Assembly (NCBI GenBank): GCA_964555565.1
Contig: CAZKTF010000008.1
Location: forward strand, 1-35,422
From: CAZKTF01 sp964555565
GTDB taxonomy: Bacteria; Planctomycetota; JAJSAM01; JAKLKS01
Reading direction: 5' to 3'
DNA: 35,422 nt
The notes below the pieces were generated by a model. It was not told the DNA's origin, did no database searches, and was given only the letters and a program-made list of their open reading frames with translations. Within the stretch, counting starts at the first letter, position 1, and each line of letters begins with the position of its first letter. The position numbers were made by a program, and so were the translations under genes. This document shows, piece by piece, positions 15,306-22,403 of this stretch.

Positions 15306-16105
15306 TCAGGCGCCGGCGCGGAGCCACAGGACGCGCGCCCCCTCGGCCACCAGGTGCGGCGCCGCCACGACCTGCGCGCGGAGGAGCGGACCGAAGGGAG
15401 GGGCGCCCCCGCCGTGGAGGTAGACCGGGACGCCGCCGCCCAGGNNNNNNNNNNCTCCTCCGCGAGCCGGTCCAGGAGGCCGGCGAAGCCGAGGAGCGTG
15501 CCCGCCCGGAGCGCCGCTCCGGTGGTGCGGGCGGGAAGACGTACGGAGTCAGACACCTTTTTGTTTTCAGCCCTGCTCCGCCGCCCGGAGGAGCCGGAGG
15601 AAAACAAAAAGGTGTCTGACTCCGTACCTGCTGCCAGCCGCGGGGCCGCCGCCGCGAGCCCCGCCTCCGCGACCGACGGGCCGGGGGCGATGGCCCCCCC
15701 GAGGAAGGCCCCCGAGGCGTCCACGAGGTCCACGGTGACCGCCGTACCGACCCCCAGGGCCACGGCCGCCCCGCCGGCCCGGGCGTGGGCCGCCGCGGCC
15801 GCGCAGAGCCGGTCCCCGCCGGTCTGCGCGGGGAGGAGCGTCCGGTTGGCCACCCGGAGCGGGAGGTCCCGGCCGAGGACGGCGAGGCGCCGGCGCGCGC
15901 AGGCCTCGAGCGCGGCCAGGCGGCGGGAGGACACGCTCACCACCACGACCGGGACCCGGGCCCGGGCCAGGGCGCGCCCCGCCGCGACCAGTTCGTCCCG
16001 GCGGCGGTGCACGGAGGCCCTTAGGACGGCCCCCGCGGCGTCGAAGGCCACGACCTTGACGGCGGTGTTCCCGACGTCGGCGACGAGGAGCCGGACCGCG
16101 CCCAC
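15306..16105 (-). CDS. coaX: Type III pantothenate kinase, with in-frame palindrome and an assembly gap
   Basis: It phosphorylates pantothenate in the first step of coenzyme A synthesis, without the feedback seen in CoaA. The N-terminus has the ASKHA phosphate motif (VADVGNTAVKV), then LPAQTGGDRL, and GVGTAVTVDLVDASGAFLGGAIAPGPS with the conserved Thr/Asp. After AAAAPRLA an extra 29 residues (GTESDTFLF through NKKVSDS) are encoded exactly by the 87-bp palindrome at 15541-15627. The family sequence then resumes with TTGAALRAGTLLGFAGLL. The N run at 15445-15454 follows LAEE, and the C-terminus continues in another frame as LGGGVPVYLHGGGAP to a TGA at 15306-15308. The frame shift is explained if the true gap is 2 mod 3 long (for example 11 bases). 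It lies 7 bp after the GspC-like gene. Whether the inserted peptide is tolerated is unknown. Confidence 0.85.
15445..15454. other. Assembly gap (10 N)
   Basis: This is ten undetermined bases inside coaX. The reading frame before the gap ends on a complete codon, and the frame after it starts one base late, so an intact gene needs a real gap of length 2 mod 3. Ten is therefore a placeholder. Confidence 0.95.
15541..15627. repeat. Perfect palindromic element inside coaX (REP-like, GTCAGAC core)
   Basis: The arms 15541-15568 and 15600-15627 are perfect 28-bp inverted complements around a 31-bp loop; the loop itself has a small ctccg/cggag stem. The arm contains gtacggagtcagacacc followed by tttttgtttt, an AT-rich run foreign to the surrounding GC-rich gene. 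Total length is 87 bp, a multiple of three, so the coaX frame is kept on the minus strand with no stop. The GTCAGAC/GTCTGAC core is shared with elements at 20021-20091 and 31011-31400. It looks like a miniature palindromic mobile element of the kind moved by REP-associated tyrosine transposases; the assignment is inferred. Confidence 0.85.
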
Positions 16106-16112
16106 GGGTGGC

Positions 16113-17117
16113 CTACTTCCCGGGCTTCTTCCTCGGCACGTGGACGGTGAAGTTCAGGATCTGCCCCTTCCGGTCCACCTGCACCGTGAAGGTGCCCTGG
16201 CCGGCCTCGTAGTCCTTCTTCCCCACGTCGATGGCCTGCGAGGTGGAGGAGACCTTCTTCCCGTTCACGGCGATGACCACGTCCTCCTGCTTGAGGCCGA
16301 TGCCCACCGCCATGCTGTTGGCCGGGACCCCCTTGAGGACGACGCCGCCCTCGGGCCCCGGGCGCGGGACGGCGCTCAGCTTCTTGACCTCCTCGTCGGA
16401 CCAGGAGTCGAACCACCCGGGGGAGCCCTCCTCCGCCCAGGCCTCGTACTCGTAGGTCCCCGCGGCGGGGTTCGAGCTGGGGAGGAGCCGGACGAGGGGT
16501 GCCGGGGCGTCCTTCGAGCGCTGCCACGTCGTCTTCCCCTCCGGACCGGGCGCCCCCGGCGCCGCGCCGAGGGTGGTCCCCCCCCCGGCGACCTGGATGT
16601 CGAGGACGACCTCCTCCTCGGAGACCAGGTCGTGGAAGACCGCCGTCGTGAGCGTCGCGCCGTCGAGCCTGTAGTTGAGCCTGGGGCCGTCGGGGACCTC
16701 GGGGTCCGCGGGCACCATCGTCCCGACTCCCATCGTCCCCGAGGGCTTCCCCTTGAGGCCGATCATGATGCTGGAGAAGCGGGGGGCGTCGGCGACGAAG
16801 AAGACGCACCGCAGGTCGTACTTCTCCTTGAGTTCCGGGAGCGGGGGCGCCTTGGACTTCGGGTCCTCGGGAGGCGGCGGCGGGGGCGGCTTGTCCCCCT
16901 GGGGCCAGCCCGCGGCCTTCCGGTAGTCGTCGAAGAGGGCCGCCGGGGCGGAGGCGGAGGCGATCGTCCCGGCCGGGGTCCGGACGAACTTCTTGTCCCA
17001 GGCGACGGGCTTCGACTCCTCGGCGCGGGACAGGGAGTGCCACCCCGCGGCCCCGGCCGCGGCGACGGCGAGGGCGTTCCCGGCGAAGACCAGGCGGCGG
17101 AGGGTGGTGAGGGTCAT
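16113..17117 (-). CDS. GspC-like protein: membrane anchor, proline-rich linker, periplasmic domain, PDZ
   Basis: The protein has 334 residues. A single N-terminal membrane segment (about 9-27) is followed by a periplasmic linker with seven prolines in a row (77-83), a beta-rich domain starting YDLRCVFFVADAPRFSSIMIG (100-120), and a C-terminal PDZ domain (258-328, GVVLKGVPANSMAVGIGLKQ). This order is that of GspC, the type II secretion inner-membrane protein that links the platform to the secretin through its homology region. PilP-like and HtrA-like proteins are alternatives, but no protease domain is present. It is encoded between pilT and coaX, 34 bp after pilT, suggesting it works with the pilus or a related secretion machine. 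No general secretion GspE/F/G set is in the window. ATG at 17117. Confidence 0.7.
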   Translation of the reverse strand: MTLTTLRRLVFAGNALAVAAAGAAGWHSLSRAEESKPVAWDKKFVRTPAGTIASASAPAALFDDYRKAAGWPQGDKPPPPPPPEDPKSKAPPLPELKEKYDLRCVFFVADAPRFSSIMIGLKGKPSGTMGVGTMVPADPEVPDGPRLNYRLDGATLTTAVFHDLVSEEEVVLDIQVAGGGTTLGAAPGAPGPEGKTTWQRSKDAPAPLVRLLPSSNPAAGTYEYEAWAEEGSPGWFDSWSDEEVKKLSAVPRPGPEGGVVLKGVPANSMAVGIGLKQEDVVIAVNGKKVSSTSQAIDVGKKDYEAGQGTFTVQVDRKGQILNFTVHVPRKKPGK

Positions 17118-17151
17118 TGCCTCTTGGACGACTCCGGGGCCCGGGCCCTCC

Positions 17152-18267
17152 CTATCTCCCGGAGGGCATCCCGCCCGTGCCCTTGGCTCCCTTGGTGATG
17201 CCGCGCAGCTCGAGCTTCAGCTCGTCCGGGTTGTCCGCGTTGATCATGGCCTCCTCGAACGAGATGAGCCCCTGCTTGTAGAGGTTGCGGAGCGCCTGGT
17301 TGAAGGTCTGGGTCCCGTAGTACTCGTTCCCCTCGTAGACCGCCTGGCCGATGGCCTTTGTCTGCCCCTCGAGCAGGAGCTCCTTGATCCGCGGGGTCGC
17401 CAGGAGGATCTCGATGGCCGGCACGCGCCCGAAGCCCTCCATGCGCGGGATGAGCCGCATGGAGAGGATCCCCTGGAGCGTCAGGGACATCTGCTGGCGG
17501 ATGAGGGCGTGCTGGTGCGGCGGGAAGAAGGACAGGATGCGCTCGACCGTCTGGATGGCGTTGACCGTGTGCAGGGTGGTGAAGACGAGGTGGCCGGTCT
17601 CGGCCGCCGCCAGGGCCGCCTCCATCGTCTCCTGGTCGCGGCACTCGCCGATGAGGATGACGTCGGGGTTCTGGCGGACGACGTTCTTCAGCCCCTCGCG
17701 GAACCCCATCGTGTCGTTGCGGACCTCGCGCTGGTTGATGAGCGACTTCTCGTTCTTGTAGATGAACTCGATCGGGTCCTCGAGGGTGACGATGTGCTTG
17801 CTGGTGTTCACGTTGATGTGGTTGATCACCGACGCCAGGGTCGTGGTCTTGCCGGAGCCGGTGATCCCGGTCGCGAGGACGATGCCGCGCCTGAGGCCGG
17901 CGAGCTTCAGCATCTGCGGGAGCGGGAGGTTCAGCTCCTCCATCGTGGGGATGCGCGACTTCACGTAGCGGAACACGAAGGAGATCTTCTGGCGCGCCAT
18001 GAAGACGTTGGCGCGGAAGCGGGCCAGCCCCTCGATCTCGTAGGAGGAGTCGGTCTCGCCGTCCCGCCAGAAGACCTCCTGCTGGCGCTTGCCCAGGATC
18101 TTCTCGAAGAGGGCCTTCGCGTACTCCTCGGTCATCACCTGGTCGTCCGCGGGGATCACCGCGCCGTTGATCCGGGCCATGGGGGGATACCCGGTCTGGA
18201 GGAAGAGGTCGGAGCCCTCCCGCTCCACGCAGACCTTGAACCACTTGTCCAGGTCGAACTCCGCCAC
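17152..18267 (-). CDS. pilT: Type IV pilus retraction-type ATPase (PilT/PilU family)
   Basis: The protein has 371 residues. It is a cytoplasmic hexameric ATPase that drives pilus disassembly or twitching. Walker A is GITGSGKTT (134-142), the Asp box is around TLEDPIEFIY (161-170), Walker B is VILIGECRD (203-211, GEMRD in most PilT), and the His box is TLHTVNAIQTVERI (231-244). The N-terminal part begins FDLDKWFKVCVEREGSDLFLQTGYPPMAR-like, the PAS-like domain of PilT/PilU. The C-terminal motif is varied (TPRIKELLLEGQ), nearer PilU than PilT. The ATG at 18267 lies three bases after the obgE stop, so it is co-transcribed with the ribosomal genes. It is separated from pilMNOQ by the rng-rplU-rpmA-obgE block. 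No pilB or pilin gene is in the window. Confidence 0.92.
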   Translation of the reverse strand: MAEFDLDKWFKVCVEREGSDLFLQTGYPPMARINGAVIPADDQVMTEEYAKALFEKILGKRQQEVFWRDGETDSSYEIEGLARFRANVFMARQKISFVFRYVKSRIPTMEELNLPLPQMLKLAGLRRGIVLATGITGSGKTTTLASVINHINVNTSKHIVTLEDPIEFIYKNEKSLINQREVRNDTMGFREGLKNVVRQNPDVILIGECRDQETMEAALAAAETGHLVFTTLHTVNAIQTVERILSFFPPHQHALIRQQMSLTLQGILSMRLIPRMEGFGRVPAIEILLATPRIKELLLEGQTKAIGQAVYEGNEYYGTQTFNQALRNLYKQGLISFEEAMINADNPDELKLELRGITKGAKGTGGMPSGR

Positions 18268-18270
18268 CCT

Positions 18271-19308
18271 TCACCTCCCCTTGGCGGCGCCCCGGCGCCG
18301 GGGCCCCCGCGGCCCCCCGCCCCCGTTCTCCAAGAGGCGGACGGCGGCCGCGAGCGCCTCGCGCAGGCCGCGCCCCGCGACGGCGGAGACAGGATACACG
18401 CGGGAGCCGCAGGCCCCCTCCAACTCCTCCCGGTCCGCCTCCCAGCCGGTGAGGTCGCACTTCGTGAGGACCACGACCTCGGGGCGCGCGGCCAGGGTGC
18501 GGTCGTAGGCCGCGAGCTCCGCGCGCACGACCCGCCACGCCTCGCCCGGCGAGGGGGCCGCCGGGGGGCGGGCCGCCACCAGGTGGAGGAGCACCCGCGT
18601 GCGGCGGGCGTGGCGGAGGAACCGGTGCCCGAGGCCCGCGCCCCGGCTCGCCCCCTCGATGAGGCCCGGGAGGTCGGCCAGCACGACCTCGCGCCAGCCC
18701 GGGAGGGCCACGACGCCCAGGACCGGCTCGAGGGTCGTGAAGGGGTAGGCAGCGACCTTCGGCCGCGCCGCGGAGACGCGGGAGAGGAAGGTGGACTTGC
18801 CCGCGTTGGGGAGGCCCACGAGCCCCACGTCGGCCATGAGCCGGAGCTCGAGGAGCAATTCCCTCTCCTCCCCCGGCGTCCCCTCCTCGCGCACGCGCGG
18901 GACCTGGCGGGTGGCCGAAGCGAAGGCGCGGTTCCCGCGCCCCCCCCGCCCCCCCTTCGCCACGCAGATCCGGTCCCCGGGGCTCGTCAGGTCGCGGAGG
19001 ACGTGCCCCCGCGCCGCGTCGCGCACGACCGTCCCCACGGGGACGTCGAGCACCAGGTCCTCGCCGTTCCCGCCGCGGCGGTTCCCGCCTGAGCCCGGGG
19101 CGCCGTGGGGGGCGTGGAAGATAGGCCGCCGCCCGATCTCCCAGAGGGTGTGGACCTGGGGGGAGGCCTCGAGGAAGACGCTCCCGCCGTGGCCGCCGTC
19201 CCCCCCGGAAGGGCCCCCCTTGGGGATGAACTTCTCCCGGTGGAAGGCGATGATGCCGTCGCCGCCGCGGCCCCCGCGGACCCGGACACGGGCCTCGTCG
19301 CGGAACAT
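18271..19308 (-). CDS. obgE: GTPase Obg/CgtA, ribosome assembly factor
   Basis: The protein has 345 residues. It is an essential GTPase that binds the 50S precursor and links ribosome maturation with growth control. The glycine-rich Obg fold occupies residues 1-158 (GGRGGDGIIAFHREKFIPKG, GGDGGHGGS). The G domain shows G1 GLPNAGKST (165-173), the switch I PFTTLEP, G3 DLPGLIEGA (212-220), G4 TKCD and G5 SAV. There is no C-terminal OCT domain; the end is a short Arg/Gly-rich tail. The start is ATG at 19308 with GAGGGAG upstream; a longer in-frame extension exists but lacks conserved sequence. The order rplU-rpmA-obgE is widely conserved. Confidence 0.95.
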   Translation of the reverse strand: MFRDEARVRVRGGRGGDGIIAFHREKFIPKGGPSGGDGGHGGSVFLEASPQVHTLWEIGRRPIFHAPHGAPGSGGNRRGGNGEDLVLDVPVGTVVRDAARGHVLRDLTSPGDRICVAKGGRGGRGNRAFASATRQVPRVREEGTPGEERELLLELRLMADVGLVGLPNAGKSTFLSRVSAARPKVAAYPFTTLEPVLGVVALPGWREVVLADLPGLIEGASRGAGLGHRFLRHARRTRVLLHLVAARPPAAPSPGEAWRVVRAELAAYDRTLAARPEVVVLTKCDLTGWEADREELEGACGSRVYPVSAVAGRGLREALAAAVRLLENGGGGPRGPRRRGAAKGR

Positions 19309-19352
19309 GGGGGACTCCCTCGCCGGGCGCGCTAGCCCGACCTCTTCCCAGG

Positions 19353-19622
19353 CTAGGCGGGGGCTTTCACGGCGGCGTCCGCCGCGGGCACGACGGAGAC
19401 CTTGCGTCCCGCGTCGAACCGCACGACGCCGTCGCGGAGGGCGAAGAGCGTGTAGTCCCGTCCCACGCCGACGTTGCGCCCCGGGCGGAACACGGTCCCG
19501 CACTGGCGGACGAGGATCGAACCCGGCCGGACGTGCTCGCCGCCGTAGGTCTTCACCCCGCGGAACTGCGGGTTGCTGTCGCGGCCGTTGCGGCTGGCGC
19601 CCTGCCCCTTCTTGTGGGCCAT
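19353..19622 (-). CDS. rpmA: 50S ribosomal protein bL27
   Basis: The protein has 89 residues, the usual length. It begins MAHKKGQGASRNGRDSNPQ, close to the family N-terminus that reaches the peptidyl transferase centre, and continues VKTYGGEHVRPGSILVRQ-G-T and GRNVGVGRDYTLFAL. It starts directly at residue MAHKK, without the cleavable extension of Firmicutes. It lies four bases after rplU and 44 bp before obgE. Confidence 0.96.
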   Translation of the reverse strand: MAHKKGQGASRNGRDSNPQFRGVKTYGGEHVRPGSILVRQCGTVFRPGRNVGVGRDYTLFALRDGVVRFDAGRKVSVVPAADAAVKAPA

Positions 19623-19626
19623 GGGA

Positions 19627-19950
19627 CTACGCCTCCACCTTCACGATGCGGACCTCGGTGTAGTGCTGCCGGTGCCCGCGCTTCCGCTCGTACCGCTTGC
19701 GCCTCTTGTACTTGTAGGAGATGAGCTTCTCCCCCTTCGTCTCGCCGCGGACCTCGGCGACGACGCGCACCCCGGAGACCACGGGGGCGCCGACGCGGGG
19801 GGACTCCCCGCCCACGAACTCCACCCGGTCGAGGGTGATCCGGTCGCCCTTCTTCGCGCCGCGGAGGAGGTCGAGACGGACCACGTCCCCCTCGGCGACG
19901 CGCAGGGAGCGTCCCCGGTCGCGGACGATGGCGTAGGTGGCCGCAGGCAT
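19627..19950 (-). CDS. rplU: 50S ribosomal protein bL21
   Basis: The protein has 107 residues and binds 23S rRNA in the 50S subunit. The C-terminus is typical (KLISYKYKRRKRYERKRGHRQ then YTEVRI). The N-terminus is divergent: where most L21 have YAIVETGGKQY, this one reads YAIVRDRGRSLRVAEGD, so the GGKQ element is lost. The ATG at 19950 gives MPAATYAIV, four residues longer than common starts; the ribosome site is weak (GAGGGAG nine to fifteen bases ahead). The gene is transcribed from the 150-bp gap after rng, or by read-through from rng. Confidence 0.93.
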   Translation of the reverse strand: MPAATYAIVRDRGRSLRVAEGDVVRLDLLRGAKKGDRITLDRVEFVGGESPRVGAPVVSGVRVVAEVRGETKGEKLISYKYKRRKRYERKRGHRQHYTEVRIVKVEA

Positions 19951-19980
19951 GGAGGGGCTCCCTCGGGACGAGAAACGCGC

Positions 19981-20010
19981 AGGATAGCGCCGCCCCGGAA
20001 GGACGCTGAA
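19981..20010 (-). promoter_or_regulatory. Weak possible promoter before rplU
   Basis: On the minus strand TTCAGC (20010-20005) and TATCCT (19986-19981) are 18 bases apart, about 30 bases upstream of rplU. The -35 match is poor. It is listed because the 149-bp gap to rng otherwise holds only the palindromic element. Confidence 0.25.
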
Positions 20011-20020
20011 GGAGAAACGA

Positions 20021-20091
20021 GGGGTCTGACCTCGCGCGCTGAGGACGTCGCGCACTCTCGCGGATCTCCGAAGCGCGCGGGGTCTGACCCC
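20021..20091. repeat. Palindromic element with GGGGTCTGACC ends between rng and rplU
   Basis: The arms 20021-20040 and 20072-20091 form a 20-bp inverted repeat with two mismatches, around a 31-bp loop. Both carry the core ggggtctgac next to a gcgcgc stretch. The two mismatches include the centre base of GTC(A/T)GAC. It lies nine bases after the rng stop codon in the direction of transcription, and shares its core with the coaX element and the cluster at 31011-31400. It may also attenuate or stabilise the rng transcript. Confidence 0.8.
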
Positions 20092-20099
20092 GTGCGTGG

Positions 20100-21593
20100 C
20101 TACTTCAACGACGCGACCTGCGCCGCACCCGCCGGGAGGGTCGGGTCGTCCTCGACGCGGACCTCGCGGCCGTCGCCGCGGATCTCCTCCAGCGCCTCCG
20201 CCTTGTGCGCCCGGAGCCAGGCCGCGACCTCCGGGTGGGCCCGGACCTCGACCCCCCCGCGGGCCTTCTTCCCGCCGAGGAGCGCGCGGGCTTCCCGGAG
20301 CGCCCGCAGCCCCGCGCTCGCGGGGGTGCGCACGGCGCCCCGGCCGCGGCAGACGGGGCAGGTCTCCAGGTGGAGCTGCGCGAGGCTCGGTCCCTGTCGG
20401 CGGCGGGTGATGGCCACGAGGCCGAACTCCCCCATGGGGGCCAGGCGGATCCGGGCCCGGTCGTCCCGGAGGGCCTCCGCGACCGCCCGGTCCACGGCGG
20501 CCCGGTTCTCCGCCTCCCGGAGGTCGATGAAGTCCACGACGATCACGCCCCCCAGGTCCCGCAGGCGGAGCTGGCGCGCCAGCTCCGCCGCCGCCTCGAG
20601 GTCCGTGTGGAGCGCCGTCTGCTCGAGGTCCTCGGCGCCGGTGCTGCTCCCCGAGTTGACGTCCACGGCCACGAGCGCCTCGGTGGGATCGATCACGAGG
20701 AAGCCCCCCGAGGGCAGGGGGACGCGGCGCTCGAGGACCCGGTCCGCGGCGGCCTCGATCCCCTTCGCGTGGAACAGCGGGACGGGCGCGTCGTGCAGGC
20801 GGAGCGACCCCGCCCAGGGCGGCGAGGCCTCCGCCAGGAAGTCCCGCGCCTCCCGGAATCCCTCCTTGCCCTCCACGAGGACCTCGTCCACGGGGGCCGC
20901 GAGCCAGTCCCGGAGCGTGCGGACGAGGAGGCTGCCCTCGCGCACCAGGGTCGCCGGGGGCTCGCCCGCGAGGCAGCGCTCGCCGATCCCCCGCCACAGG
21001 GCCTTGAGCGCGTCCAGGTCCCGGCGGAGCTCCGCCGCCGGGCGGTCCGCCCCCGCGGTCCGCACGATGAACCCCATCCCCGGGGGCGGCTCCAGGGAGG
21101 CCAGCGCCTCCCGGGCCCGATCGCGGGCCTCCGGGTCGGTGATCTTCCTCGAGACCCCCAGGCGCTCCAGCGCCGGCATGAGGACGAGCCACCGCCCCGG
21201 GATGGAGACGTAGGTCGTGAGGGTGGACCCCTTGCGCCCCAGCGCGTCGCGCGTCACCTGCACGAGGACCTTCTGCCCCTCGCGCAGGAGGTCGCCGATC
21301 TTCCGGGAGGCGCCGCGGGGGCGCTTCTCGAAGGCCGTCAGGTCCTCGGGGCGGTCCGCGTAGAGCGGCATCACGTCCCCGGCGTGGAGGAACCCGGGCC
21401 GGTCCGCCCCGATGTCGACGAAGGCGGCCTGGACGGAGGGCTCCAGGCGGACGACCCGTCCGAGGACGACGTCCCCCGCCAGCCGTTTCCGGTCGCGGCT
21501 CTCGACGGCGAGCTCCGCGAGCCGCCCGTCCTCCACCACCGCGGCGCGCCCCTCCTCCGGGTCCCGGAGGTCGAAGAGGAGGCTACGCGCCAT
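20100..21593 (-). CDS. rng: Ribonuclease E/G family endoribonuclease
   Basis: The protein has 497 residues, RNase G size, without the degradosome scaffold of RNase E. It cuts single-stranded A/U-rich RNA and processes 16S rRNA. An S1-like domain occupies residues 38-130 (VVLGRVVRLEPSVQAAFVDIG). The catalytic Mg ligands are seen as VDVNSGSSTG (D311) and VVDFIDLRE (D354). The zinc-link CPVC (412-415) joins protomers. After it, a short C-terminal RNase G-like end is present. The ATG at 21593 overlaps the end of the DUF2344 gene by 11 bases. The rng-rplU-rpmA order is common. The palindrome at 20021-20091 lies just beyond its stop. Confidence 0.95.
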   Translation of the reverse strand: MARSLLFDLRDPEEGRAAVVEDGRLAELAVESRDRKRLAGDVVLGRVVRLEPSVQAAFVDIGADRPGFLHAGDVMPLYADRPEDLTAFEKRPRGASRKIGDLLREGQKVLVQVTRDALGRKGSTLTTYVSIPGRWLVLMPALERLGVSRKITDPEARDRAREALASLEPPPGMGFIVRTAGADRPAAELRRDLDALKALWRGIGERCLAGEPPATLVREGSLLVRTLRDWLAAPVDEVLVEGKEGFREARDFLAEASPPWAGSLRLHDAPVPLFHAKGIEAAADRVLERRVPLPSGGFLVIDPTEALVAVDVNSGSSTGAEDLEQTALHTDLEAAAELARQLRLRDLGGVIVVDFIDLREAENRAAVDRAVAEALRDDRARIRLAPMGEFGLVAITRRRQGPSLAQLHLETCPVCRGRGAVRTPASAGLRALREARALLGGKKARGGVEVRAHPEVAAWLRAHKAEALEEIRGDGREVRVEDDPTLPAGAAQVASLK

Positions 21594-22263
21594 AGCGCCG
21601 CTCCTCGCGCGTCTCCCCGCGGCGGACCTCCACGCGGACCGCGGACCGCACGACCCGCGCGCCCGCGGGGTCCGCCCCCAGCGCGCGGAGGAGGTCCTCG
21701 GGCCGCGCCGTGGAGCCGTCCGGCCCGAACCGGAACCGGACGAGGAGCCCGTCCCCTTCCGCCCGGGCCTCGACCAGGAAGGAGCCCAGGTCGATCTCCT
21801 TCCCCCTCCTCTCCACCCGCACCGGTCCCCCGGAGAGGAGCGACGCGAGGGCCCCGGCCCCGGGGAGCGGCGCGGCCCCGGGCGCAGGGACCACCCGGTA
21901 CTCCGCCTCGAGCGGGCGCAGCCGCTCCCCCGCCTCGGCCGCCTCGGCGGCCAGGACGGGGAGGTCCGCCGGCAGCTCGGCCCCCAGCGCCCGGGCCACC
22001 TCGCCGGGCCCCGCGGGGGCGGCCACCTGGACCTCGGCCAGCTCGCACTCGGACCCGGTCCCCACGGCGAGCGCCAGGGGGAAGGAGACGCGGACCCGCG
22101 GATTGAAACCCTCGGAGAAGCGGAACTCGAGCCCGGTGCGCCGGAGCGCCCGGTCCACGGTGCGCGCCAGGTCCAGGTGCCCCAGGAACCTCAGCCGGCC
22201 GCGCTTGCCGAGGACGAGGCGCACCCGGTTCCAGCGGTCGGCGGCGGGGACCGGCGCGGTCAT
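21583..22263 (-). CDS. DUF2344 / TIGR03936 family protein
   Basis: The protein has 226 residues. The N-terminus (RVRLVLGKRGRLRFLGHLDL, then FSEGFNPRVRVSFPLALAVG) is the hallmark of TIGR03936, a domain that is often fused to, or encoded beside, a radical SAM protein and next to rng. Here it stands alone with no partner radical SAM gene beside it. The biochemical role is not settled; the genomic link with RNase G and ribosomal proteins suggests RNA or ribosome metabolism. The ATG at 22263 begins MTAPVPAADRWNRVR; no strong ribosome site was seen. Its end overlaps the rng start by 11 bases. Confidence 0.88.
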   Translation of the reverse strand: MTAPVPAADRWNRVRLVLGKRGRLRFLGHLDLARTVDRALRRTGLEFRFSEGFNPRVRVSFPLALAVGTGSECELAEVQVAAPAGPGEVARALGAELPADLPVLAAEAAEAGERLRPLEAEYRVVPAPGAAPLPGAGALASLLSGGPVRVERRGKEIDLGSFLVEARAEGDGLLVRFRFGPDGSTARPEDLLRALGADPAGARVVRSAVRVEVRRGETREERRYGA

Positions 22264-22350
22264 GCGAGGCGCATGGTACACGCGCGCAGAGAGCCCGCCC
22301 TGCCTGCCCGCGGCCGGGGACCCGAGGCCCGGTGCCGCGCCCCGAATCGA

Positions 22351-22380
22351 ACGGCCCCGGCCGTTCCCGGCCGGGGCCGT
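22351..22380 (-). terminator. Strong hairpin after pilQ
   Basis: There is a perfect 12-bp GC stem (22351-22362 with 22369-22380) with a six-base loop, 23 bases after the pilQ stop. The following bases on the transcript are TTCGATTC rather than a full U-run. It is probably the end of the pilMNOQ transcript. Confidence 0.65.
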
Positions 22381-22403
22381 GTCCGTCGTATCCGGTCCGG
22401 CGC

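Noticed and set aside
11738..15619. Very long open frame on the plus strand
   Set aside because: It crosses the N gap, lies opposite pyrC, pyrB-like and coaX, and its translation is Arg/Pro/Ala/Gly low complexity with no recognisable motif. Long shadow frames are expected in DNA this GC-rich.
13889..16105. A single 738-residue minus-strand protein joining CoaX and the PyrB-like protein
   Set aside because: The joining frame exists only because the N run has the wrong length; after the gap the true CoaX frame is shifted and ends at 15306, and the PyrB-like gene has its own start at 15250.
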